A stretch of 64,000 nt of DNA from Blastococcus sp. Marseille-P5729 (GTDB taxonomy: Bacteria; Actinomycetota; Actinomycetes; Mycobacteriales; Antricoccaceae): positions 248,001 to 312,000 of the forward strand of contig NZ_OMPO01000001.1 in the NCBI RefSeq assembly GCF_900292035.1, read 5' to 3'. The notes below the pieces were generated by a model, which had not been told where the DNA came from, made no database searches, and was given only the letters and a program-made list of their open reading frames with translations. The position numbers were made by a program, and so were the translations under genes. Positions 12,231 to 21,378 of this stretch are shown here, piece after piece (positions within the stretch are counted from its first letter, which is position 1; every line of letters starts with the position of its first letter).

Positions 12231-13763
12231 ATGCGAGTCCCTCTGACCTTGCAGCACTTCATCGATCGTGCCGAGACGGTCTTCCACGACCGGCCGGCGA
12301 TCATCGACGAGCCGGACCAGCCCGCCGACCCGCTCGACATCACCTACGGGGAGATGGCCAGGCGCGCCCGAGCGATCAAGGCCGGTCTCGACGAGCTGGG
12401 CATCGCGCCGGGCGAGCGGGTGGGCATCGTCAGCCACAACGCCGGCCGGATGTTCGAGCTGTTCTACTCGGTACCCACCTCAGGGCGGATCTACGTGCCG
12501 ATCAACTTCCGGCTGCGCCCCGACGAGGTCCAGTTCATCGTCGAGCACTCGGGCTGCAAGGTGCTGCTGATGGACGAGGAGCTCGCGCCGTCCCTGCGCA
12601 GCGTCTACGCCAAGCACAAGATCGTGATCGGCAAGGAGTCTGACGAGGCTCTGCTGCGCTTCGACAAGGAGCACCGCCCGTGGGAGGCGGACGAGGACGC
12701 CCCTGCAGTCATCAACTACACCTCCGGCACGACCAGCAACCCGAAGGGCGTCGTGCAGACCCACCGGTCGCTGTGGGTGAACGCGACCACGTTCGCGATG
12801 CACATGGGCGTCACCGATCGCGACGTCTACCTGCACACCCTCCCGCTGTTCCACTGCAACGGATGGGGCATGGGGTTCTCCACCACCGCGTTCGGCGTCC
12901 CGCAGGTGATGATCCGCAAGATCGACGGCAAGGAGATCCTCAACCGGGTCCAGCAGCACGGGCTGACCCTCGCCTGCGGTGCGCCCGCCGTATGGAACAT
13001 GGTGCTCGACGCCGCCGCCGAGTGGGACGGCGAGGTTCCCGGCAAGGATCAGATGCGGCTCGTGGTGGCTGGCGCCGCGCCGCCGACCCGCACCATCCAG
13101 CGGATCATGGACGACCTCGGCTGGGAGTTCAACCAGATCTACGGCCTGACCGAGACTTCGCCGCTGCTGACCATCAACCGGGTGCGCAAGGAGGATCTTG
13201 AGAAGTCCTCCGAGGAGAAGGCGCAGCTGCTGTCGAAGGCCGGCGCCCCGGCGCTCGGCGTCGAGATGCGGGTCAACGAGTCAGGCGAGGTGCTGGCGCG
13301 CTCCAACGTCGTACTCGATCGGTACTGGAATAATCCGGACGCGACCGACGAGGCGCTCGAGGGTGGCTGGTTCCACACCGGCGATGGTGGCTCGATCGAC
13401 GACCACGGCTACGTCACGATCTCAGACCGTAAGAAGGACGTCATCATCACCGGCGGGGAGAACGTCTCCTCGATCGAGGTCGAGGACACGATCTTTACCC
13501 ACCCGGCCGTCGAGGAGGGCGCGGGCATCGGCGTCCCGGACGAGAAGTGGGGCGAGACGATCAAGGCGCTCGTCGTCATCAAGCCTGGCGCGGAGTGCAC
13601 CGCCGAGGACATCATCGCGGTCTGCAAGCAACGGCTCGCCGGGTACAAGGCGCCCACCAGCGTGGAGTTCCGCGACGAGATCCCGCGTACGGCGACCGGC
13701 AAGATCCAGAAGTTCAAGCTTCGCCAGCCCTACTGGGAGAATCGCGAGCGCCAGGTCAACTAG
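12231..13763 (+). CDS. AMP-forming acyl-CoA ligase (fatty acid type)
   Basis: This 510-residue adenylate-forming enzyme activates a carboxylic acid with ATP and CoA. Motifs seen in order are [19 protein letters not shown] (P-loop-like A3), YGLTETSP (A5), [21 protein letters not shown] (A7/A8 with DRKKD) and the catalytic Lys in [12 protein letters not shown] (A10). The length and the [11 protein letters not shown] segment match medium- to long-chain fatty-acid or related ligases. GGGAGGAATC precedes the ATG. In mycobacteria the space between acn and moxR holds peptidoglycan peptidase genes, and here it holds this ligase and nothing else. The chain-length preference cannot be told. Confidence 0.9.
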   Translation: MRVPLTLQHFIDRAETVFHDRPAIIDEPDQPADPLDITYGEMARRARAIKAGLDELGIAPGERVGIVSHNAGRMFELFYSVPTSGRIYVPINFRLRPDEVQFIVEHSGCKVLLMDEELAPSLRSVYAKHKIVIGKESDEALLRFDKEHRPWEADEDAPAVINYTSGTTSNPKGVVQTHRSLWVNATTFAMHMGVTDRDVYLHTLPLFHCNGWGMGFSTTAFGVPQVMIRKIDGKEILNRVQQHGLTLACGAPAVWNMVLDAAAEWDGEVPGKDQMRLVVAGAAPPTRTIQRIMDDLGWEFNQIYGLTETSPLLTINRVRKEDLEKSSEEKAQLLSKAGAPALGVEMRVNESGEVLARSNVVLDRYWNNPDATDEALEGGWFHTGDGGSIDDHGYVTISDRKKDVIITGGENVSSIEVEDTIFTHPAVEEGAGIGVPDEKWGETIKALVVIKPGAECTAEDIIAVCKQRLAGYKAPTSVEFRDEIPRTATGKIQKFKLRQPYWENRERQVN

Positions 13764-13831
13764 CCCCCGGAACCTCCCTCCCGCGCGGTACGTCGATCTG
13801 AGGCGTCCGCCGCCAGGTCATGCGCACGGGC

Positions 13832-13837
13832 GATAAT
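13832..13837 (+). promoter_or_regulatory. Candidate -10 box for the moxR operon
   Basis: GATAAT lies in the 139-base gap before moxR and would give a leader of about 60 bases. No clear -35 box is visible, so support is limited. Confidence 0.3.
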
Positions 13838-13902
13838 GACAACCGGACGCCGACCGCCGATATCCCGCCGTGCGACCTGCCGGCCAGCCCCGAGGAGGAT
13901 GG

Positions 13903-15027
13903 GTGACCAACCCGAGCCCGCAGCCCGAGCCCACGACCAACGCCCTCGAGCGCGCGCTGCTTGAGGTGAAGAAGGTGATCGTCGGGCAGGACCGGCTCAT
14001 CGAGCGGATGCTCGTCGCCCTCCTGGCCAAGGGGCATTTGCTCCTGGAAGGTGTGCCCGGTGTCGCGAAGACGTTGGCGGTGGAGTCGCTTGCACGGTCC
14101 GTCGGAGGAACCTTCGCGCGGCTGCAGTTCACCCCCGACCTGGTGCCGGCTGACATCGTCGGCACCCGCATCTACCGCCCCGGCACGGAGGAGTTCCAGA
14201 CGGAGCTAGGCCCGATCTTCGCCAACTTCGTGCTCACCGACGAGATCAACCGCGCACCGGCCAAGGTGCAGTCGGCGCTGCTGGAGGTGATGGCCGAGAA
14301 GCAGGTCTCGATCGGCGGCGTCACCCACGAGGTTCCGCAGCCGTTCCTGGTCATGGCGACTCAGAACCCGATCGAGTCCGAGGGTGTCTACCCGTTGCCC
14401 GAGGCGCAGCGCGACCGCTTCCTGATGAAGGTGAACGTGGACTACCCGACCGTCGAGGAAGAGCGCGAGATCATCTACCGGATGGGCAGCGAGCCGCCGG
14501 TCGCCGAGTCCGTCCTGAGCATCGAGGAGCTCGCCGCGCTGCAGAAGCAGGCCAGCAAGGTGTTCGTGCACCACGCCCTGGTCGACTACGTCGTCCGCAT
14601 CGTGTTCGCCACGCGGTCTCCGAAGGATCTCGGCCTCGAGGACGTCGCGAGCTGGATCACCTACGGCGCCAGCCCGCGCGCCAGCCTGGGCATCATCGCG
14701 GCCGGCCGCGGACTGGCGCTCGTGCGCGGCCGCGACTACCTGCTCCCGCAGGACGTCCTGGACATCGCAGGCGACGTCCTGCGGCACCGCCTCGTGCTGT
14801 CCTACGACGCCCTGGCGGACGCCGTCCCGGCGGACCACGTGGTCAAGCGGATCCTGTCGACGGTGCCGGTGCCGCAGGTGAGTGCCCGTCCCAGCCGCGG
14901 GCAGGGTCCCCGCCCGGCCGGCATGCCGCAGATGAACGGCCAACCTGCGCAGCCTGGCCCCGCCGGGCGGCCTGGAGTGCCGTCCGGTCAGCAGTCTGCA
15001 CCGGCCCCGCTTCAGCCCCCGGCATGA
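13903..15027 (+). CDS. MoxR family AAA+ ATPase
   Basis: This 374-residue AAA+ ATPase is probably a chaperone for metal loading or assembly of the von Willebrand protein encoded two genes on. Walker A is EGVPGVAKT, Walker B is LTDEINRAP, and sensor 1 is MATQNPIE. The lid domain ends near residue 330. A Pro/Gly/Gln-rich tail of about 50 residues follows and looks disordered. The start is GTG 13903, with GAGGAGG five bases upstream. The last four bases ATGA are shared with the next gene, so translation is coupled. Gene order MoxR, DUF58, VWA is the classic arrangement and lies just before fabG-inhA as in mycobacteria. Confidence 0.93.
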   Translation: MTNPSPQPEPTTNALERALLEVKKVIVGQDRLIERMLVALLAKGHLLLEGVPGVAKTLAVESLARSVGGTFARLQFTPDLVPADIVGTRIYRPGTEEFQTELGPIFANFVLTDEINRAPAKVQSALLEVMAEKQVSIGGVTHEVPQPFLVMATQNPIESEGVYPLPEAQRDRFLMKVNVDYPTVEEEREIIYRMGSEPPVAESVLSIEELAALQKQASKVFVHHALVDYVVRIVFATRSPKDLGLEDVASWITYGASPRASLGIIAAGRGLALVRGRDYLLPQDVLDIAGDVLRHRLVLSYDALADAVPADHVVKRILSTVPVPQVSARPSRGQGPRPAGMPQMNGQPAQPGPAGRPGVPSGQQSAPAPLQPPA

Positions 15028-15956
15028 GCCGTCGAGACCAGGCACCACCGAGCCTGAAGGACGACAAGGCCGAGGTCGTGCTTCGCAAGCTTGAGCTGAC
15101 CGTCAAGCGCAGGCTCGACGGCCTGCTGTTCGGCAACCACCTCGGTCTCGTGCCCGGCCCGGGCAGCGAGCCGGGGGAGTCGCGGCTCTACCACCCGGGG
15201 GACGACGTCCGCCGCATGGACTGGTTCGTCACCGCCCGCACCACCACCCCGCACGTCCGCGAGACGGTCGCCGACCGCGAGCTGGAGACCTGGCTGGTCA
15301 TCGACCTGTCGCCGTCCTTGGACTTCGGCACCGCGCTCTGCGAGAAACGGGACCTGGCGGTGGCGGCTGCCGCCGCGTTCGTCTACCTGACGCAGCACGG
15401 CGGCAACCGGATCGGTGCGATCATCACCACCGGAGCGCAGACCGTCCGGATCCCCGCGCTGCCGGGGAAGGCGCATGGCGACTGGATCATTCGCCGGATC
15501 ATCGCCACCCCGCGGGCGGGGGAGGGCACCCGGGGTGACCTTGGGATCGCCCTGGAGGAGCTGCGTCGGCCCGAGCGCAAGCGTGGTCTCATCGTCGCAA
15601 TCAGTGACTTCCTCGGCGAGCCAACCTGGGTTCGTCCGATGACGGGTCTGCAGGCCCGCCACGACATCATCGGGGTGGAGGTCCTCGATCCGCGGGAGCT
15701 GGAGCTGCCCGACGTCGGGCTGGTGATGCTCACCGATCCGGAGACCGGCCGGCAGATCGAGGTGCAGACCGCCAGCAGGCAGACCCGGCAGCAGTACGCG
15801 CAGGAGGCCGCCGCGCAGCGAGAGAGCATCGCCGCGGGATTGCGGCGCTCCGGTGCCGCTCATCTGCGACTGCGCACCGACCGCGACTGGCTGCACGACA
15901 TCATGCGGTTTGTCGCCCAGCGGCGACGAGGGACCGTCGGAGGAGGAGTGCGATGA
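15024..15956 (+). CDS. DUF58 domain protein
   Basis: This 310-residue soluble protein carries a DUF58 domain, a VWA-like fold. The hallmark is YHPGDDVRRMDWFVTARTT near residue 55-75, followed by ETWLVIDLSPSLDFG, which has an incomplete DxSxS metal site (DLSPS). No membrane segment is seen. It overlaps both moxR and the VWA gene by four bases (ATGA), so the three products are made together and probably act as a complex. The biochemical role of DUF58 partners is not settled. Confidence 0.9.
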   Translation: MSRRDQAPPSLKDDKAEVVLRKLELTVKRRLDGLLFGNHLGLVPGPGSEPGESRLYHPGDDVRRMDWFVTARTTTPHVRETVADRELETWLVIDLSPSLDFGTALCEKRDLAVAAAAAFVYLTQHGGNRIGAIITTGAQTVRIPALPGKAHGDWIIRRIIATPRAGEGTRGDLGIALEELRRPERKRGLIVAISDFLGEPTWVRPMTGLQARHDIIGVEVLDPRELELPDVGLVMLTDPETGRQIEVQTASRQTRQQYAQEAAAQRESIAAGLRRSGAAHLRLRTDRDWLHDIMRFVAQRRRGTVGGGVR

Positions 15957-16909
15957 AGTTCATGGAGCCCACCTGGCTGCTGGTGCTGATCGGCGTCCTC
16001 GCGCTGATCGCGCTCTACCTGGTGCTGCAGCTGCGCCGCAAGCGTTACGCCGCCAAGTTCACGAACGTCTCGCTGCTCGAGAAGGTCGCGCCGCGCCGTC
16101 CCGGCTGGCGCCGCCACCTCGCTTTCGCGCTGATGGCTGCCGCCCTCGTCATGTTCACGACCGCGATGGCCAAGCCTGCCACTGAGGTCCAGGTGCCCCG
16201 CAATGAGGCAACCGTGTGCATGGCGCTCGACGTCTCGCTGTCGATGGAGGCCACTGACATCAAGCCCGACCGGTTCACCGCGATGAAGGACTCGGCGACC
16301 GACTTCGTCGACAAGCTGCCCCAGGGCATCAACGTCGGCGTGGTCGCCTTCGCCGGCGCCGCGTCGATCGTGCAGGCGCCGACCATCGACCGGAACGCAG
16401 TGAAGGTGGCGATCGAGGGGCTCGAGCTCGACCAGGCGACCGCGACCGGGGAGGCGATCTTCGCCTGCCTCCAGGCGATCAAGACCTTCCAGGAGGGCAT
16501 CGCGGACGACGAGGGCAAGGTCCCGGCGGCGCGCATCATCCTGCTCTCGGACGGCTACCGTACCGTTGGCCGCGACGTGGACAGTGCGGTCGAGTCCGCC
16601 AAGGACGCGAAGATCCCGGTTTCGACGATCGCCTTCGGCAGCAGTGGTGGGACCATCGAGAACGAGGGGGAGTCCATCCCCGTCCCGGTCGACGTCGAGA
16701 CGATGCAGCTGATCGCCAAGGAGACCGGTGGTACCTACTTCAACGCCGAATCGGCCACCGAGATCGAGAAGGTCTGGGAGGACATCGGCGAGCAGATCGG
16801 CTACACGACGGAGTTCCGGGAGGTGCCGACCCGATTCGTCGGCTACGGGCTCATCCTCGCCTTCGCGAGTGCAGTGGTGAGCCTGCTGTGGAGCAACCGG
16901 CTCCTGTAG
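15953..16909 (+). CDS. Membrane-anchored von Willebrand factor A protein (BatA-like)
   Basis: This 318-residue protein has two N-terminal membrane helices (WLLVLIGVLALIALYLVL at about 6-23 and a second at about 58-76). A VWA domain follows, with the metal-ion site MALDVSLSMEATD (DxSxS at about residues 88-92). A final membrane helix runs GLILAFASAVVSLLWS at the C-terminus. The VWA domain should therefore face the outside between the helices. It closes the moxR operon; similar proteins are BatA of Bacteroides and Rv1481 of M. tuberculosis. It probably acts as the client or membrane platform of the MoxR ATPase. Confidence 0.9.
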   Translation: MKFMEPTWLLVLIGVLALIALYLVLQLRRKRYAAKFTNVSLLEKVAPRRPGWRRHLAFALMAAALVMFTTAMAKPATEVQVPRNEATVCMALDVSLSMEATDIKPDRFTAMKDSATDFVDKLPQGINVGVVAFAGAASIVQAPTIDRNAVKVAIEGLELDQATATGEAIFACLQAIKTFQEGIADDEGKVPAARIILLSDGYRTVGRDVDSAVESAKDAKIPVSTIAFGSSGGTIENEGESIPVPVDVETMQLIAKETGGTYFNAESATEIEKVWEDIGEQIGYTTEFREVPTRFVGYGLILAFASAVVSLLWSNRLL

Positions 16910-16946
16910 GCCGACTGAGCGCGACATGCGTGGGCCGGTGGATGGA

Positions 16947-16960
16947 CTACCGCCCGGTAG
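16947..16960. promoter_or_regulatory. Palindrome in the fabG-inhA-hemH promoter region
   Basis: CTACCG-CC-CGGTAG is a perfect 6-bp inverted repeat that lies five bases upstream of a candidate -10 box TAGGTT (16965-16970). It would sit between the -35 and -10 positions, where a dimeric repressor or activator could control the operon. The -10 box predicts a leader of about 36 bases. The regulator is unknown. Confidence 0.45.
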
Positions 16961-16985
16961 CGAATAGGTTGGGGCACAGCCCTAG

Positions 16986-17732
<747 letters not shown>

Positions 17733-17777
17733 GCTCGATAGCCGGCGAACGACGCCCTCGGACGCTTAGGAGAGAAC

Positions 17778-18551
17778 ATGCCCGGAATCCTCGAAGGCAA
17801 GCGCCTGCTCATCACCGGCGTCCTGACGGAGGCGTCGATCGCCTTCGCGGCCGCCCGGATCGCGCAGGAGGAAGGCGCTGAGATCGTTCTGTCGAACTTC
17901 GGTCGCGGACTGTCGCTGACCCGGCGGATCGCCAAGCGGCTGCCGCAGGAGCCGCCGGTCGTCGAGCTCGACGTCACGGACGACGAGCAGCTCGCCACCC
18001 TGGCCAGACGGGTCGGCGAGCACGTCGACCAGCTGGACGGCGTCCTGCACGCGATCGGGTTTGCACCGCAAGAGGCGCTGGGCGACGACTTCGCGCAGAC
18101 GTCGTGGGAGCACGTGCAGACCGCCTTTCACGTCTCGACGTGGTCGTTCGCAGCACTCACCCACGCCTGTCTGCCGCTGTTCGGGGAGAGGGCCAGCGTC
18201 GTTGGGCTCGACTTCGACAACTCCACGACGGCCTGGCCGGTATACGGCTGGATGGGCGTGGCCAAGGCCGGCTTGGAGAGCACGTCGCGCTACCTGGCAC
18301 GTGAGCTCGGATCCCGTGGGGTGCGGGTGAACCTGGTGGCCGCAGGACCGCTGCGCAGCATGGCGATGAAGTCGATCCCGGGCTCGGTCGCCTTCGAGGA
18401 TGCCTGGGAGAAGCGCGCTCCGCTGGGATGGAGCGTCACCGACACCGAGCCCTCGGGACGCGCCTGCGTGGCGCTGTTGTCGGACTGGTTCCCGGCGACG
18501 ACAGGCGAGCTGATCCACGTGGACGGCGGCTATCACGCCGTGGGTGCCTGA
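17778..18551 (+). CDS. inhA: Enoyl-ACP reductase, InhA/FabI type
   Basis: This 257-residue NADH-dependent enoyl-ACP reductase performs the last step of the FAS-II cycle. Catalytic Tyr156 and Lys163 (VYGWMGVAK) and Phe146 (GLDFD) match Y158, K165 and F149 of M. tuberculosis InhA. The residue equal to Ser94 of that enzyme is Ala92 (VLHAIGFAPQ, codon GCG at 18051), the same change that gives isoniazid resistance there. The substrate-binding loop (SIPGSVAFEDAWEKRAP) is about ten residues shorter than in InhA, as in FabI enzymes for ordinary chain lengths. AGGAG precedes the ATG. The TGA overlaps the hemH ATG by one base. Confidence 0.94.
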   Translation: MPGILEGKRLLITGVLTEASIAFAAARIAQEEGAEIVLSNFGRGLSLTRRIAKRLPQEPPVVELDVTDDEQLATLARRVGEHVDQLDGVLHAIGFAPQEALGDDFAQTSWEHVQTAFHVSTWSFAALTHACLPLFGERASVVGLDFDNSTTAWPVYGWMGVAKAGLESTSRYLARELGSRGVRVNLVAAGPLRSMAMKSIPGSVAFEDAWEKRAPLGWSVTDTEPSGRACVALLSDWFPATTGELIHVDGGYHAVGA

Positions 18552-19597
18552 TGAGCGCTGAGCGAGAGATCGACGCGGTTGTCGTCGCCTCCTTCGGGGG
18601 GCCTGAGGGACCCGACGAGGTGGTGCCCTTCCTGCGCCGAGTCACGGCGGGCAGGGACATCCCCGATGAACGGTTGAAGGTGGTGGGGGAGCACTACTTC
18701 CACTTCGGCGGCGTCTCGCCGATCAACGAGATCAACCGTGGCATCCGCGCCCGGTTGCAAGCCGAGCTCGATGCGCGTGGTCTGGGTCTGCCGGTGTACT
18801 GGGGCAACCGCAACGCGGCGCCGTTCCTTGGCGACACCGCCCAGGAGATGGCTGAGGCCGGCGTACGCCGCGGCCTGGTGCTCGCGACCAGCGCCTATGG
18901 CGGTGCGTCGGCGTGCCGCCAGTACCACGCTGATATCGCCACCGCCGTCGCGGCTGCCGGTGGCCGGATCCAGCTCGAGAAACTGCCGCAGACCTACCAC
19001 ACCGAGGCCTTCGCGCAGATGAACGCCGACGCCGTACGTCGCGCGCTCGAGGAGCTGGGCCGGGACGGCTTCGACGAGCGCACCCGGTTGGTATTGACCG
19101 CCCACTCGGTCCCCACGAAGGCCAATGCGGACAGCGGTCCGCGCGGCGGTCTCTATCGGGAGCAGGTCGAGACCGTGGCTGCCGAGGTCGCCCGACGCGT
19201 CGGCGCGGACCGGTACGACGTCGCCTGGCAGAGCCGGTCGGGCGCGCCGCATGTTCCGTGGTTGGAGCCTGACATCTGCGACCATCTCGCCACCCTGCCG
19301 GACCAAGGGGTGGATGCGGTGGTCGTGTCGCCGATCGGTTTCGTGAGTGACCACATGGAGGTCATCTGGGACCTCGATACCGAGGCAAAGCGGGTTGCCG
19401 ACGGACTGGGGCTGGCGATGGCCAGGGCCAAATCGGCGAGTGACGACCCGCGGTTCATCACGCTGTATGCCGACCTGATCCAGGCCAGGGTCAGCGGAAG
19501 CGGCCCGCAACCGCCGGTCTTCTGCGAGCCGCTGCAGGGCGCCACCGGCATCGGCGTCGACGGCGCCCCCTGCGCCCCCGGGTGCTGCGAAGCGTAG
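18551..19597 (+). CDS. hemH: Coproporphyrin III ferrochelatase
   Basis: This 348-residue ferrochelatase inserts Fe2+ into coproporphyrin III, as in actinobacterial coproheme-dependent heme synthesis (also called CpfC; hemZ in mycobacteria). Recognisable are VVASFGGPEGPDEVVPFLR at the N-terminus, the metal-site region TAHSVPTKA and the conserved PIGFVSDHMEVIWDLD with its catalytic His and Glu. Cys in ASACRQYH and the C-terminal APCAPGCCEA tail are consistent with the [2Fe-2S] cluster of actinobacterial enzymes. It starts at ATG 18551, overlapping the inhA stop, so it is the third gene of the operon. It meets a convergent gene downstream. Confidence 0.94.
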   Translation: MSAEREIDAVVVASFGGPEGPDEVVPFLRRVTAGRDIPDERLKVVGEHYFHFGGVSPINEINRGIRARLQAELDARGLGLPVYWGNRNAAPFLGDTAQEMAEAGVRRGLVLATSAYGGASACRQYHADIATAVAAAGGRIQLEKLPQTYHTEAFAQMNADAVRRALEELGRDGFDERTRLVLTAHSVPTKANADSGPRGGLYREQVETVAAEVARRVGADRYDVAWQSRSGAPHVPWLEPDICDHLATLPDQGVDAVVVSPIGFVSDHMEVIWDLDTEAKRVADGLGLAMARAKSASDDPRFITLYADLIQARVSGSGPQPPVFCEPLQGATGIGVDGAPCAPGCCEA

Positions 19598-19667
19598 TGA
19601 CCTCTCCTGCGACGCTCATCGACGAACGTGTGAATCGACCGGCGGTCATCGACGAGCGGTGGCAGTG

Positions 19668-20453
19668 TCAGGTGGCGTAGGGGAGGCTGTTGTAGGCGGC
19701 GGTCAGGGCGCGCGCGACGTGTCGGCGCAACGGCGCGAGCGCGGCGTCCCGGGCGCGTGCCTCGTAGCTGTTCACCGAACCTCCACCGGGGTCGATCGCC
19801 GCAGTAGCCAACAGCGTCTCGATCTGATGCGCCCGCACGAGGAGGTGCGTTGCGCGGGGCGGACACTCGGCCGGCAGCTCATGAGCGGCCACCTCGTCGA
19901 GCGCCTTGCGCGACACCCGTCCGAGCCGCGGGTTCCACGACGCGACATCGAGGTCTGTCAATATCGATGTCGAACGGTGAAGGGCTTCGGTGAGCTCCAT
20001 CGCCGCCTCACCTACGGAGACATACTGGGCGGTGGCCCGGCTCGGATAGACGGTCAGCTCGATCTGCGCGTCATCCTCGCCGGTCGGCACGATCACCAGA
20101 CCGATATCGGGGACGATGGCTGCGTTGCCCGCGTCGTACGCCGGCGCCAACGCGGGTCCCGGGCCGATGCCGCCCGCGTCGCCGGCGATCGGAAAGCACG
20201 CGTGGAGCCGATCGACCTCGAGGCGTCGCAATCCGAGAAGCAGCTCGCCGAGGGTGGCGACCTGGCCGGCCGGGACCAGCTCGACGGTCTGCCCCGGCTC
20301 CTCCCAGGGCGCCCGGTCGGCCGGTGCACCGGCCTGCAGCACGACCGATCGCTTGTGCCCGAGGACCCGGTCCAGGACGTCGTCGAGCGAGACCTGTTCC
20401 TGCAAATATGCGCTCGCCCAGGCAGCGAGCAACCCAGCTGTCGACCCTGACAC
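19668..20453 (-). CDS. Conserved hypothetical protein (Rv1486c-like position)
   Basis: This 261-residue protein was not assigned to a named family. It starts at GTG 20453, followed by SGSTAGLLAAWASAYLQ. A middle section of strands (VELVPAGQVATLGELLLGLRR and PDIGLVIVPTGEDDAQIEL) suggests an alpha/beta fold. No signal peptide, membrane helix or catalytic motif is apparent. It sits between hemH and the NfeD/SPFH pair, where M. tuberculosis has the hypothetical Rv1486c, so it may be the orthologue; that is inference from position. A TAGGCT box seven bases before the GTG suggests a leaderless transcript, divergent from the DUF3097 gene. Confidence 0.75.
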   Translation of the reverse strand: MSGSTAGLLAAWASAYLQEQVSLDDVLDRVLGHKRSVVLQAGAPADRAPWEEPGQTVELVPAGQVATLGELLLGLRRLEVDRLHACFPIAGDAGGIGPGPALAPAYDAGNAAIVPDIGLVIVPTGEDDAQIELTVYPSRATAQYVSVGEAAMELTEALHRSTSILTDLDVASWNPRLGRVSRKALDEVAAHELPAECPPRATHLLVRAHQIETLLATAAIDPGGGSVNSYEARARDAALAPLRRHVARALTAAYNSLPYAT

Positions 20454-20460
20454 GACGGCG

Positions 20461-20466
20461 AGCCTA
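20461..20466 (-). promoter_or_regulatory. -10 box of a leaderless promoter (hypothetical gene at 20453)
   Basis: On the minus strand TAGGCT is followed by seven bases and then the GTG start. There is no Shine-Dalgarno sequence. It faces the leaderless DUF3097 promoter, with 49 bases between the two start codons. Confidence 0.55.
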
Positions 20467-20490
20467 GCCCAGCGCAGTCAAGACAGCCCG

Positions 20491-20496
20491 TAGCCT
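20491..20496 (+). promoter_or_regulatory. -10 box of a leaderless promoter (DUF3097 gene)
   Basis: TAGCCT is followed by CGCTCC and then GTG 20503. The six-base gap and lack of Shine-Dalgarno fit transcription starting at the start codon. Confidence 0.6.
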
Positions 20497-20502
20497 CGCT
20501 CC

Positions 20503-21327
20503 GTGCGTTCCCATAGCTACTCCCGCGACATCACCGTCAAACGGGCTATCAAGGCCCCGCTCTCGGTGCCGGTCGAGATCGACCTGGTGCTCGAAGACCG
20601 CGTCAGCGAGTTCTGCGGGGCCGTCGTCGAGTTCGGCAAGGAGACCGTGACGCTCGAGGACCGTAACGGCAAGCGCCGGCTGTTTCCCCTCAAGCACAAC
20701 GGGTTCCTCCTCGAAGGGGAGTCCGTCATGCTGCGCCGCCCGCAGCATCCGAGCGCTCCCGCGCCGGCGCGGACGGCGTCCGGCTCTCGCTCGTCCGAGC
20801 AGGAGCGGGCCAAGGTGGCGCAGGCTGGGCGCATCTACGTCGAGGGAGTCCACGACGCGGCGCTCATCGAGAAGATCTGGGGTGCGGACCTACGGGCAGA
20901 AGGCATCGTCGTCGAGCCGCTGCACGGTGTCGACGACCTGGCCGAGGTGATCGCCGAGTTCCGTCCGACTCCGCACCGCAGGCTCGGGGTCCTGGTCGAT
21001 CATCTCGTGCCTGGCAGCAAGGAGTCACGGATCGTCGCAGGGGTCAATGACCCCAACGTGATGATCCTGGGCCACCCGTACGTCGACATCTGGCAGACGG
21101 TCAAACCGCGCGTGGTCGGCATCAAGAAGTGGCCAGTGATCCCCAAGGGCACGCCGTGGAAGCAAGGCGTATGCCGGGCACTGGGGGTCCCCGAGGAGTA
21201 TCTGCTGTGGAAGCGGATCCTAGGGAACGTGGCGAGCTACAAGGACGTCGAGACGCCGCTGATCTCCTCCGTCGAACAGCTCATCGACTTCATCTTCGAG
21301 ACCGGAGACGCGCACCTCCAGCGGTAA
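20503..21327 (+). CDS. DUF3097 family protein
   Basis: This 274-residue actinobacterial protein belongs to the DUF3097 family, whose function is unknown. The N-terminal half has strands such as VPVEIDLVLEDRVSEFCGAVVE and ETVTLEDRNGKRRLFPLKHN, reminiscent of a small beta-barrel. The second half carries RIYVEGVHDAALIEKIWG and RLGVLVDHLVPGSKESRI, which look like a Toprim fold with its acidic residues (E in YVEG, DH in LVDH). If this reading is right it could be a nucleic-acid enzyme or binding protein, but that is inference. The GTG start is set by the leaderless promoter. NfeD follows after 51 bases. Confidence 0.88.
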   Translation: MRSHSYSRDITVKRAIKAPLSVPVEIDLVLEDRVSEFCGAVVEFGKETVTLEDRNGKRRLFPLKHNGFLLEGESVMLRRPQHPSAPAPARTASGSRSSEQERAKVAQAGRIYVEGVHDAALIEKIWGADLRAEGIVVEPLHGVDDLAEVIAEFRPTPHRRLGVLVDHLVPGSKESRIVAGVNDPNVMILGHPYVDIWQTVKPRVVGIKKWPVIPKGTPWKQGVCRALGVPEEYLLWKRILGNVASYKDVETPLISSVEQLIDFIFETGDAHLQR

Positions 21328-21378
21328 CCGGGCGGCGGCGTCCGTGCGAGAACGAGCTCGACGAGGCAGGATGAAGGT

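Noticed and set aside
12044-12343. 100-residue N-terminal extension of aconitase
   Set aside because: It lacks a Shine-Dalgarno and family similarity, and it overlaps the divergent acyl-CoA ligase start. GTG 12043 has GAGGAGAA just upstream.
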